In this document: positions 15,055 through 22,699 of the stretch, piece by piece
How positions within the stretch are numbered: the first letter of the stretch is position 1
How the letters are laid out: each line of letters opens with the position of its first letter
DNA from: Micavibrio sp. UBA1664
GTDB lineage: Bacteria; Pseudomonadota; Alphaproteobacteria; Micavibrionales; UBA1664
Length of the DNA: 22,789 nucleotides
Assembly: GCA_002320485.1 (NCBI GenBank)
Contig: DCKW01000030.1
Coordinates: 1-22,789, forward strand
Direction of reading: 5' to 3'
Made by a program: the position numbers and the translations under genes
The notes under the pieces: model-generated
Told to the model about the DNA's origin: nothing
Databases searched by the model: none
Seen by the model: only the letters and a program-made list of their open reading frames with translations

Positions 15055-16038
15055 ATGCGACATTCAATACAAAAAACGAACAATAATTTCAAAAACAATG
15101 ACATAAATTGTTTTATTATTACAGAAGGAATGGCGGGAACGGAAAACCAATGCATTGCAATTGCGGAGCGTTTGGGAGTTTCTTATAGCGTGAAGCGTAT
15201 CGCATTGCAACAACCTTTCCGAACGCTATCCCCTTTTCCGTTTTTAACCACCCCCAAACCCTTTATAAACGGTATTGATTGGACAGAAAATGAACCCGAT
15301 CTGATTATTGCCGCGGGACGTAAGGCCATCCCTGTTGTGTTGCAATTCAAAAACGCTTTTACGGTTTTTTTACAAAATCCAAAGATATCGCTCTCACATT
15401 TCGATCTGGTTGCAGCCCCCGCCCATGATGGTTTACATGGGTCGAATGTTATTACGACATGCGCCGCTCCCAATCGGGTTACCCCCGAGCTTTTAAAATC
15501 AGCCGCTGGTCAATTTGATTTTTCCTCTCTTCCCGATAAAAAGGTGGCAGTTCTTATCGGCGGAAACAGTAAATCTCATACAATGCCGCACGATTTTGCC
15601 GAGAAATTGCGTCACAATCTTGCGCCATTTATGCAATCGGGTGAATACGGCTTTTTAGTCACGGCCTCGCGCCGCACCCCCAAGGATATTTCAGAAAACC
15701 TCAAAACATTGTTTGGTGGAAAAACATCCCTATTCTGGAATGGGGTTGGTGACAACCCTTATCACGCCTATCTGGACGCTGCGGACTTTATATTGGTGAC
15801 TGAGGACAGCACTTCAATGCTTTCTGATGCGTGTTCGACGGGCAAACCTGTTTACAGATTGGCTTTAAATGGCGGATCACTCAAATTTAATCGTCTCTAC
15901 ACTGCTTTGGAAAACAGATGCGGCTTACGTATTTTTAACGGGCAACTGGATCATTGGAATTACATACCATTAAATGACGCGCAATTGATTGCGGATGAAA
16001 TCAAAAAATCCTTTGCCAAAATGCGTCAGACTTCGTAA
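15055..16038 (+). CDS. ELM1-family protein (mitochondrial fission ELM1-like)
   Basis: This 327-residue protein matches the bacterial ELM1-like family, named after the plant mitochondrial fission factor. The N-terminal motif is 'IITEGMAGTENQCIAIAERL', followed by 'PDLIIAAGRKAIPVVLQFK' and 'LVAAPAHDGLHGSNVITT'. The second half has a nucleotide-sugar-transferase-like look ('VAVLIGGNSKSHTM', 'ADFILVTEDSTSMLSDACST' and 'GKPVYRLAL'). The bacterial function is not established; relation to GT-B-type glycosyltransferases is inferred from the second-half pattern. ATG 15055 is the only start compatible with the in-frame stop at 15043 and the whole N-terminal motif; there is no Shine-Dalgarno. trxB follows after 9 nt. 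Confidence 0.85.
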   Translation: MRHSIQKTNNNFKNNDINCFIITEGMAGTENQCIAIAERLGVSYSVKRIALQQPFRTLSPFPFLTTPKPFINGIDWTENEPDLIIAAGRKAIPVVLQFKNAFTVFLQNPKISLSHFDLVAAPAHDGLHGSNVITTCAAPNRVTPELLKSAAGQFDFSSLPDKKVAVLIGGNSKSHTMPHDFAEKLRHNLAPFMQSGEYGFLVTASRRTPKDISENLKTLFGGKTSLFWNGVGDNPYHAYLDAADFILVTEDSTSMLSDACSTGKPVYRLALNGGSLKFNRLYTALENRCGLRIFNGQLDHWNYIPLNDAQLIADEIKKSFAKMRQTS

Positions 16039-16047
16039 GAAAATATT

Positions 16048-17025
16048 ATGACGAATATTACAGAAACAAAAGTCCTGATCATCGGTTCAGGCCCTGCCGG
16101 ATATACGGCGGCCATTTATGCCGCACGCGCTAATTTAAATCCAGTAATGGTAAGCGGAACAGAGCCGGGCGGCCAATTGATGATTACCACGGATGTCGAA
16201 AATTATCCGGGATTTGCCGACCCTATCGAAGGCCCGTTTCTGATGGAGCAAATGCGCGCTCAGGCCGAAAATGTCGGCACGCGCATTATCGGCGACATGA
16301 TTGTTGATGTCGATTTTTCCTCACGTCCCTACACGGCGACAGATGAAAGCGGAAACACTTACAAGGCTGACACAATCATTATCTGTACCGGGGCAAAGGC
16401 ACGATGGCTGGGGCTGGAAAGCGAATTCAAATTTCAGGGTTTGGGTGTATCCGCCTGCGCCACCTGCGACGGGTTTTTCTTCCGTGGGAAGGAAGTCTGC
16501 GTTATCGGCGGCGGCAACTCTGCCGTAGAGGAAGCATTATTCCTGACCAATTTCTGTTCGAAGGTAACGCTGATACACCGTCGCGATACATTACGCGCTG
16601 AAAAAGTGATGCAGGAACGCCTGTTTGCCAATGAAAAAGTCACATGCATATGGGATTCAACAGTTGAGGAAGTTCTGGGCGTTTCCCACGGCGAGGAAGG
16701 CACACCGGGCATGACGGGTGTTCGTTTAAAAAATATCAAATCAGGCGCTGAAACCATTTATCCATGCGACGGGATGTTTGTGGCGATCGGGCATGACCCT
16801 GCCACCGCCCTGTTTAAGGACAAACTGGAAATGGATGAGGAAGGATATATCCTGACCGCACCCGATTCAACGGAAACAAATATTCCGGGTGTTTATGCGG
16901 CAGGTGATGTGAAAGACAAAATTTATCGTCAGGCGATTACTGCGGCAGGCATGGGATGCATGGCCGCGTTGGAGGCTGATAAATATCTGGCAACAGTAGA
17001 ACATGCCCATAAAAACGCAGCCTAA
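16048..17025 (+). CDS. trxB: Thioredoxin reductase TrxB
   Basis: TrxB transfers electrons from NADPH through FAD and a redox disulfide to thioredoxin in the cytoplasm. The 325-residue length is normal. The FAD-binding motif is 'VLIIGSGPAGYTAAIYAARA' at the N-terminus. The redox-active pair lies in 'SACATCDGFFFRG' (Cys137 and Cys140). The NADPH-binding motif is 'VCVIGGGNSAVEEALFLT'. The C-terminal FAD motif is 'GVYAAGDVKDKIYRQAITAA'. It starts 9 nt after the ELM1-family gene, so the two are probably co-transcribed. Confidence 0.97.
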   Translation: MTNITETKVLIIGSGPAGYTAAIYAARANLNPVMVSGTEPGGQLMITTDVENYPGFADPIEGPFLMEQMRAQAENVGTRIIGDMIVDVDFSSRPYTATDESGNTYKADTIIICTGAKARWLGLESEFKFQGLGVSACATCDGFFFRGKEVCVIGGGNSAVEEALFLTNFCSKVTLIHRRDTLRAEKVMQERLFANEKVTCIWDSTVEEVLGVSHGEEGTPGMTGVRLKNIKSGAETIYPCDGMFVAIGHDPATALFKDKLEMDEEGYILTAPDSTETNIPGVYAAGDVKDKIYRQAITAAGMGCMAALEADKYLATVEHAHKNAA

Positions 17026-17042
17026 ATATTAAACATAAAAAT

Positions 17043-17074
17043 TTAACACGCTTTTAACCCCACAGCATTATACT
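17043..17074 (+). promoter_or_regulatory. CtrA-type site overlapping a promoter -35 region
   Basis: TTAA (17043-17046), 7 nt, then TTAAC (17054-17058) is an exact match to the CtrA consensus TTAA-N7-TTAAC. A TATACT -10-like box at 17069-17074 puts the start point near 17081, so the site spans roughly -38 to -23, the usual place for CtrA-activated promoters. No good -35 box is visible, as expected for an activator-dependent promoter. Confidence 0.6.
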
Positions 17075-17105
17075 TAAATATATATAAATTTTTAAGGATA
17101 TTGCT

Positions 17106-19193
17106 TTGGGGTTTACAAACAACTTATCAGGATCATTACAAGGGTTTCGCAAGCTCATTCTTGGCATCTCCGTTGCAAGCGTAATTTTTGTAGCATGTCT
17201 CCCCTCCGCGCATGCTGAGGAAGACAGTTATTATATGGGGCTTGGCGATTTACCGGGCGGAGTGTTTCACAGCGATACCTCTTACATAAGTGGTGATGGT
17301 AAAGTTATTGCTGGGAAGGCAAAAAGCGCATCAAGTGGTCCAAATTATGAAGCGTTTCGCTGGACGTCAGAAACCGGAATAGTTGGGTTGGGCGATTTAT
17401 CCGGCGCTTTATTCCACAGCTTTGCTTCACGAACAAATTATGATGGTTCTGTCATTGTAGGTGCTAGCACCAGTTCAAATAGCGGTAATAGTCGACTTGA
17501 AGCGTTTCGCTGGACGTCGGAAGATGGGATGATAGCCATGGGCGATCTGGCTGGTGGTGCATTTAATAGTCGCGCCGGAGGTATTAATGGTGATGGAAGC
17601 GTCATTGTAGGATTTGGCACATCAAGTAGCGGACAAGAAGCATTTCGCTGGACGCAAGAAACCGGAATGGTTGGCCTAGGCGATTTGGCCGGAGGTAGTT
17701 TTGGAAGCTCTGCAAATTCAGTTAGCAAAGATGGGAAAGTTATTGTCGGATGGGGAACAGGCTCATCAGGATATGAAGCATTTCGTTGGACACAGGAAAC
17801 CGGAATGGTTGGGTTGGGCGACTTAACTGGCGGATCATATGAAAGCGTGGCTTATACTATCAGTGCAAACGGTAAAGTGATTGTAGGACACTCGGTTTCA
17901 TCAAATGGACAGGAAGGTTATCGCTGGACATCAGAAGACGGAATGATCGCCATGGGGGATTTAGAAGGTGGAACATTCGAAAGCATGTCTTATGCCGTTA
18001 ATGGCGATGGATCAGTTATCGTCGGTTATGGGACAACAATTAATGGACACGAAGCCACTCGCTGGACTGCTGAGACTGGACTTGTACGTCTTGAAGATTG
18101 GCTTGCAAATGCTGGAGTGACAATTTCAGGATACTCTCGATTAGAAGGCGCATATGGTATAAGTGAGGATGGCACTATAATTACTGGAGATGCCATCCGC
18201 GATGACGGTCACACCGAAGGATTTATCGCGCGAGTAGGCCCCATAGGTTCGGGTATCCTTGACCCCGTCACCACCGCCGTATCTGTTAAGGAAACCGGCG
18301 ATACCATTCAAAACCTGACGGCCTCAGGACTAACATTACCTCTATTCGGGGCGCACCACCACCCATTAATGATGATGTATAAACCCGACCGTTGTGCATG
18401 GGCATCCGTTGATGCGGCAAAATTCAAACTGGGTGAAGACGGTCATTTACTTAATCAGGAAGTTGGCGCCTGCCATGCTTTTTTTGATCGTAAACTTTAT
18501 ATCGGAGCTGGCGTTGGCTTGAACCAATCACGACGCGAGGGCTATCTTGACGGGGAACAGGAATTGGACGGTCAATATGGCTTGATTGAAATTAATTACC
18601 GCCCTACGCCCGACGCCCCTATTTTCGGTCTAATCGGGATGTATGGTCATTGGAACGCCGATATAGAGCGCGCCTATCTGAATGCAGGGACACGCGATAT
18701 TTCTAAGGCTGAAACAGATATTCAGGCTGCCGCTTTAAAGGTATCCTTCAACTGGCCCGAAGCGGCAACTATAGGCGATGTCGCCTTTTCTCCTAAGGCA
18801 AGCTATACAATTTCCCGAACCGAAATTGACGGATATACCGAAACAGGCGGCGGCTTCCCTGCACGTTTTGATGATCGTGACGCGAATGCACAACAAATCC
18901 GCATTGGTGTCGATATTGATAAGTCTTTTAACGAAGGACAAACAACTTTCCGCACAATTTTGGAAGGCGTACACCAATTTAACAGAAACGGCGGCTCTGT
19001 TTCCGGTGAATTAATCGGCCTTTATGATTTTGATAATACTAATGATTTGAGCGACCGGACATGGGGGCGTGTCGGATTTGAGGTCGATCACAATTTTGGG
19101 AGAGATAAACGCCTTATGGCCACAGCTTTCGGTGCCACGAATGGAGGCGATCCGGAATTTACTGCCGCCATCAATTTTAGTTTTCCATTTTAA
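17106..19193 (+). CDS. HAF-repeat autotransporter
   Basis: This 695-residue protein appears to be a surface protein of the type V (autotransporter) kind. A signal peptide with a long n-region ends at 'PSAHA' (cleavage after about residue 37). The passenger contains six clear repeats of 46-50 residues plus a degenerate seventh, each with '(G/A)(L/M)GDL.GG', 'G.VIVG' and 'EAFRWT', the HAF-repeat pattern. From about residue 428 to the end is a beta-barrel-like domain with alternating strands, finishing in 'AAINFSFPF' with the terminal Phe needed for outer-membrane insertion. The start is TTG at 17106, preceded by AAGGA at 7 nt. The ligand or function is unknown. Its stop overlaps that of gloB. 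Confidence 0.88.
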   Translation: MGFTNNLSGSLQGFRKLILGISVASVIFVACLPSAHAEEDSYYMGLGDLPGGVFHSDTSYISGDGKVIAGKAKSASSGPNYEAFRWTSETGIVGLGDLSGALFHSFASRTNYDGSVIVGASTSSNSGNSRLEAFRWTSEDGMIAMGDLAGGAFNSRAGGINGDGSVIVGFGTSSSGQEAFRWTQETGMVGLGDLAGGSFGSSANSVSKDGKVIVGWGTGSSGYEAFRWTQETGMVGLGDLTGGSYESVAYTISANGKVIVGHSVSSNGQEGYRWTSEDGMIAMGDLEGGTFESMSYAVNGDGSVIVGYGTTINGHEATRWTAETGLVRLEDWLANAGVTISGYSRLEGAYGISEDGTIITGDAIRDDGHTEGFIARVGPIGSGILDPVTTAVSVKETGDTIQNLTASGLTLPLFGAHHHPLMMMYKPDRCAWASVDAAKFKLGEDGHLLNQEVGACHAFFDRKLYIGAGVGLNQSRREGYLDGEQELDGQYGLIEINYRPTPDAPIFGLIGMYGHWNADIERAYLNAGTRDISKAETDIQAAALKVSFNWPEAATIGDVAFSPKASYTISRTEIDGYTETGGGFPARFDDRDANAQQIRIGVDIDKSFNEGQTTFRTILEGVHQFNRNGGSVSGELIGLYDFDNTNDLSDRTWGRVGFEVDHNFGRDKRLMATAFGATNGGDPEFTAAINFSFPF
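17244..18092 (+). repeat. Tandem HAF repeats within the autotransporter gene
   Basis: Repeat units start with GGCGAT-like bases at 17244, 17391, 17541, 17679, 17817 and 17955, with spacings of 147, 150, 138, 138 and 138 nt, and a decayed unit follows near 18090. Units share encoded 'GDL.GG', 'VIVG' and 'FRWT' segments. Units alternate between endings of the 'SETGIVGLGDL/QETGMVGLGDL' and 'SEDGMIAMGDL' kinds, which suggests duplication and shuffling. Confidence 0.9.
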
Positions 19194-19882
19194 AAATTAT
19201 CCTTGGCCTGACGATATTTGGCAAATTCGCTGACATCGCGGGCTATCAGAAACGGGTTTGTTTTCAATTCCTGCGCAACAGTGGTCGGCATCGTGCAATC
19301 AACACTCTGGACCTCTTTATGACGGCGGGAAATTTCCGCATTATCAGGCAAGATATGGCGTGCAAAATCCGCATTTGCACGCGTATATTCATGACCGCAA
19401 TAAATTTTTGTTTGTGGTGGCAAGGATTTTATATATTTCATCGCCTGAAACATATCGTGCGACTCACCCTCGAACAAACGTCCGCATCCCATTGCAAACA
19501 AGGTATCACCTGAAAACAAAATGTTATGATGAGGTTCGTATAAAACAATGTGCCCCCCTGTGTGCCCTTTGGTTAAACTAATTTGAAACCCAAGATTGCC
19601 GACAGGGAATAGATCACCATCTTCCAAAACATAATCCTTATTCCCTTCACATTCTGCAGGGGCGGCGAGCTTACAATCAAAAGCGTCCATTAACTGCACA
19701 TTTCCGTTGATATGATCGCCGTGTTTATGCGTGTTAATGATCCAATCGGGGTGAAGACCGTGATCATTTAAAAAATCAATTATGGGCGCTGCCTCACCCG
19801 GATCTACAACCGCCACTTCCGTATCCGATTGTATAATATACGCATAATTATCATTTAATATGGGAACAACGTGAATATGCAT
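19190..19882 (-). CDS. gloB: Hydroxyacylglutathione hydrolase (glyoxalase II) GloB
   Basis: GloB hydrolyses S-lactoylglutathione to lactate and glutathione, the second step of methylglyoxal removal. This metallo-beta-lactamase-fold protein has the metal-binding motif 'THKHGDHINGN' (His52, His54, Asp56, His57), His107 in 'KGHTGGHIV', Asp126 in 'LFSGDTLFAMGCGRLFEG' and His164 in 'IYCGHEYTRAN'. The C-terminal 'NPFLIARDVSEFAKYRQ' is the usual glyoxalase II end. At 230 residues it is somewhat shorter than typical (about 250). Its ATG overlaps the stop of the upstream methyltransferase gene (TAATG), so the two are coupled. Confidence 0.94.
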   Translation of the reverse strand: MHIHVVPILNDNYAYIIQSDTEVAVVDPGEAAPIIDFLNDHGLHPDWIINTHKHGDHINGNVQLMDAFDCKLAAPAECEGNKDYVLEDGDLFPVGNLGFQISLTKGHTGGHIVLYEPHHNILFSGDTLFAMGCGRLFEGESHDMFQAMKYIKSLPPQTKIYCGHEYTRANADFARHILPDNAEISRRHKEVQSVDCTMPTTVAQELKTNPFLIARDVSEFAKYRQAKDNF

Positions 19883-20682
19883 TACAAAATCTCCGTCAAA
19901 CTGATATCTCCGCTTCCGCGTGCGGATGGTTTTTGTTGGCTTTCATGAGGCGCCCACCCAATGGCATAAACCAAATCGAATGTTGCTACATACCCCTCAT
20001 TGTAGAATTTATTTTTATAATTTTTTTCAATAGATTGTATCAAATCGTTAATTCCCGATGACCTGTTTGCAAGGGCGTTTCCTTCACCCATCAAACGAAT
20101 ATCGTCATAAAGAGTTTCCAATTTTTTATATTCAACCACAACCCGATCATAATCCACAACGGGCAATGCCAATCCTGATTGCTGCATAAGGGCGGCCATT
20201 TGGTAGTGATCAATCATAGGATGGATGTGTTGGGACACTCCCCCGAGAATGTCGGTTTCCGCATCCATAAGCGACTGGCGTAATTCCATGAGAGACCTGC
20301 CGCCGAAAAAACTGCATAAAAATAAACCGTCAGCTTTCAACAATGATTTTATTTTTAAAAGAAATCCGGGAATGTCGTTAACCACATGCAGATAATGCAT
20401 GCACAAGATGCAATCATACTGACCATCAGGCAGATTTGGAATTTCATCTGAATTATCAATAATATCATATATATCTATATTTTTATCGGAAAAATAGCCT
20501 TCTAAAAAATTCGTTCCACGCGCGCCTATTATAAGAATATTTTGAAAATCACGTTTAATATCGCGCAAATCGTCAATCATCCTTGCAGCAGCCTTTTCAA
20601 ATAAAAAATCATGTCCCTGAAGAGTAGATAAAGCCGAGGCACGGTGTTTACGGATTTTTTCGATATCAAATAATGGTGTCAT
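19882..20682 (-). CDS. SAM-dependent methyltransferase-like protein (BioC/NDUFAF5-like)
   Basis: The 266-residue protein opens with 'IEKIRKHRASALSTLQGHDF', the N-terminal helix typical of alphaproteobacterial NDUFAF5/BioC-like methyltransferases, which also tend to lie beside comF. A Rossmann-like core follows, with 'YDCILCMHYLHVVNDIPGFL' and 'LLKADGLFLCSFFGG'. The SAM-binding motif I is atypical: 'ILIIGARGTNFLEG' replaces the usual D-L-G-x-G-x-G. In mitochondria the relative NDUFAF5 modifies a complex I subunit; the bacterial substrate is unknown. Only 17 nt separate its start from the divergent comF start. It is coupled to gloB by overlap. Confidence 0.82.
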   Translation of the reverse strand: MTPLFDIEKIRKHRASALSTLQGHDFLFEKAAARMIDDLRDIKRDFQNILIIGARGTNFLEGYFSDKNIDIYDIIDNSDEIPNLPDGQYDCILCMHYLHVVNDIPGFLLKIKSLLKADGLFLCSFFGGRSLMELRQSLMDAETDILGGVSQHIHPMIDHYQMAALMQQSGLALPVVDYDRVVVEYKKLETLYDDIRLMGEGNALANRSSGINDLIQSIEKNYKNKFYNEGYVATFDLVYAIGWAPHESQQKPSARGSGDISLTEIL

Positions 20683-20684
20683 GA

Positions 20685-20692
20685 TTTATAAA
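20685..20692. promoter_or_regulatory. Palindromic TTTATAAA between divergent methyltransferase and comF genes
   Basis: The 17-nt gap between the two start codons contains the palindrome TTTATAAA. On the + strand the TATAAA (20687-20692) is placed so that transcription would begin at or next to the comF ATG (20700), with no room for a Shine-Dalgarno. I find no good -35 box, so this is weak. Confidence 0.3.
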
Positions 20693-20699
20693 CGGTATC

Positions 20700-21440
20700 A
20701 TGTCTGCCATTTTAAAAAAACAGGTTAGTCGATTAGGAAATCAGGCCATTAATTTCCTTCTTCCGCCCTTGTGCCCAGCGACGGGCGAACCGGTCGACAG
20801 CCTTGGGATGATCGACTCGTCCTATTGGCAAAATCTTAATTTTATTCATGCGCCTTATTGCAATCGATGCGGCACTCCCTATCCATTTGCGACAGACGAC
20901 CTTCAATGCGGTGCCTGCATTGATCATCCCCCCATATTTGATAAAGCGCGGGCGGCCTTGATCTATGATGACGGATGCCGCAACTTGATCTTGAGGTTTA
21001 AGCATGGCGACCAAACGCACGCGGTTAAAAGTTTTGTGCCATGGTTGCGCTTAAGCGGCGCGGAAATGCTGGAAAGCACGGACATTATTCTGCCCGTTCC
21101 GCTTCACCCTCTCCGCCTGATCAAGCGGCGATTTAATCAGGCTGAATTAATAGCCCGTGAATTATCACGCTATTACCCTGACGCGGATTATTATCCGGAT
21201 GGACTAAAACGTATTAAGGCGACGTCGTCGCAAGGCCACAAAAATGCGAAAGAGCGTAATAAAAATGTCAGCAAGGCATTTGCCGCAAATCCTCACTACA
21301 TCTATGAAAGAAAAAAAGTTTTGCTGATAGACGATGTTTTTACCACAGGCGCAACCCTCAACGAATGTGCAAAGACTTTGTATAGTGCGGGCGCATCAGA
21401 GGTGAATTGTCTGACGGTGGCCAAAGCCATTAAAAATTGA
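20700..21440 (+). CDS. comF: ComF-family phosphoribosyltransferase-like protein
   Basis: This 246-residue protein has a double zinc-finger-like N-terminus ('CNRCGTPYPF' and 'CGACIDHPP', plus a Cys in 'LLPPLCPATGE'). The ComF signature 'ALIYDDGCRNLILRFKHGDQ' and a phosphoribosyltransferase domain with 'DIILPVPLHPLRLIKRRFNQ' follow, and the PRPP-binding loop is 'VLLIDDVFTTGATL' near the C-terminus. ComF/GntX proteins take part in DNA uptake in competent bacteria, but many non-competent bacteria carry them and the exact activity is unclear. The ATG at 20700 is the first possible start after an in-frame stop at 20682-20684. Confidence 0.93.
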   Translation: MSAILKKQVSRLGNQAINFLLPPLCPATGEPVDSLGMIDSSYWQNLNFIHAPYCNRCGTPYPFATDDLQCGACIDHPPIFDKARAALIYDDGCRNLILRFKHGDQTHAVKSFVPWLRLSGAEMLESTDIILPVPLHPLRLIKRRFNQAELIARELSRYYPDADYYPDGLKRIKATSSQGHKNAKERNKNVSKAFAANPHYIYERKKVLLIDDVFTTGATLNECAKTLYSAGASEVNCLTVAKAIKN

Positions 21441-21484
21441 CATGAATATAGATTTTAAAATTTATAAGAACGCCCCGCTATTAA

Positions 21485-22645
21485 TCAAGCCTTTGGCGCC
21501 AAGCCTTCCTGCATCAAAATATGACGTACAGGTCCGCCAAAGCCCAATGCTTTCAAACCTATTCTGCGAACCCTTCTTAAAAGAGGATTATTATTTGCCA
21601 CTATGCGGTTTAAAATATCCACCCCATAATGACGGGACTGAATATCACGAAGCCGTTTGCGCTCATAGGATTGAAGCACAGCTTTCGAGCCTAGCGCTTG
21701 CCCCGCTTTCAAGGCATTCACAATAGTATCCGCCAATATATCAACATCACGTAATGACAGGTTCAACCCCTGCGCGCCAATAGGCGATAAAACATGCGCC
21801 GCCTCGGCAATCAGGACAGTTTTATCAGCGACCAAACGCCTTGCCTTCAAACTGATCAAAGGCATTGACGAAGGCCCGTCCACCAGAGCGATGTTTCCCA
21901 GAAGGTCGCGGCTGCGCTCCTGCAATGCGTTTATAAACGCGGTTTTTGGAAGTTTGATAAAATTATCGGCATCGACTGTTTTTTCAACCCACACCACCGC
22001 TGATTGATACTCACCACAAGGCACAAACGTGCAAGGCCCCCCGGGACGATGGAATTCTACCGAGGTATTTTCATGAGACAAAGTATGCGAAATCAAACAG
22101 GTTATCGCCGTTTGCCCATATTCTTTAATATCTGCATCAATACCCGCCCATTGTCTTACAGCGGAGTTACGACCGTCCGCCCCGACCACAAGATCCGCCT
22201 GTTTGATAATTTCATCATCAAAGTCGATAGTGACGTTTTCATGCAATAGAATAGATTTATGATCCTTCACTTTATCAGCCAAAAAGGCCGTAAGCAGCCC
22301 GAGTGAACAATTATATCCGAAAGCATTATATCCTAGTTCGTCTGCTGTGAAATCCTGTCTTACCATCCCGACTTTCCCCTTGGGAAATAGGCTGTCATCA
22401 ATGATGGATAATTTCGAAAGCGCGTTTGCATAAGGTTTGAATTCCGGCCATACGCCCGCCTTTTGAAGGATGGACAGGGAATTTTGCATGAGTGCGGCCG
22501 TTCTTCCCGATGGCTTAATATCGGATATGTTAGGAAGCTTTTTCCTGTCTATCACGGTAACATCCACACTCTGTTCCGCCAATATGAGAGCCAAACATAA
22601 ACCGGGAATTCCCGCACCGATAATTGAGACTTTACTTTTTTGCAT
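21485..22645 (-). CDS. UbiH/UbiF/COQ6-family FAD-dependent hydroxylase
   Basis: This 386-residue flavoprotein belongs to the aromatic-ring hydroxylases that work mainly in ubiquinone synthesis. The FAD motif 'SIIGAGIPGLCLALILAE' lies at the N-terminus, the DG motif 'VVGADGRNSAVRQWAG' at about 153-168, and the ribityl-binding motif 'LIAEAAHVLSPIGAQGLNLS' at about 278-297. In the last, Ala-Glu replaces the common Gly-Asp; a Glu here is, as I recall, usual in the alphaproteobacterial subgroup. Which ring position it hydroxylates cannot be told from the sequence. It converges on comF and is divergent from the glutaredoxin gene. I see no Shine-Dalgarno before the ATG. Confidence 0.9.
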   Translation of the reverse strand: MQKSKVSIIGAGIPGLCLALILAEQSVDVTVIDRKKLPNISDIKPSGRTAALMQNSLSILQKAGVWPEFKPYANALSKLSIIDDSLFPKGKVGMVRQDFTADELGYNAFGYNCSLGLLTAFLADKVKDHKSILLHENVTIDFDDEIIKQADLVVGADGRNSAVRQWAGIDADIKEYGQTAITCLISHTLSHENTSVEFHRPGGPCTFVPCGEYQSAVVWVEKTVDADNFIKLPKTAFINALQERSRDLLGNIALVDGPSSMPLISLKARRLVADKTVLIAEAAHVLSPIGAQGLNLSLRDVDILADTIVNALKAGQALGSKAVLQSYERKRLRDIQSRHYGVDILNRIVANNNPLLRRVRRIGLKALGFGGPVRHILMQEGLAPKA

Positions 22646-22650
22646 TGCGA

Positions 22651-22670
22651 TATAATTTGTTGTTCAACAA
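22651..22670 (+). promoter_or_regulatory. TATAAT box and adjoining palindrome between the UbiH-type gene and grxC
   Basis: A perfect TATAAT (22651-22656) oriented towards grxC is followed at once by the inverted repeat TTGTTG-TT-CAACAA (22657-22670), which would cover the transcription start. This is an operator-like placement. No convincing -35 box is present. Confidence 0.4.
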
Positions 22671-22699
22671 TTAATTTATAGGGAATGAAAGGAATTACA

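Noticed and set aside
17196..17210. Cys31 of the HAF protein as a lipoprotein cleavage site
   Set aside because: The residues before it (F-V-A) fit a lipobox poorly, and a good signal peptidase I site (A-H-A) follows six residues later.
21442..21726. A 94-aa + strand ORF beginning just after the comF stop
   Set aside because: It lies almost entirely antisense to the well-supported UbiH-type gene, has no Shine-Dalgarno and no recognisable motif.
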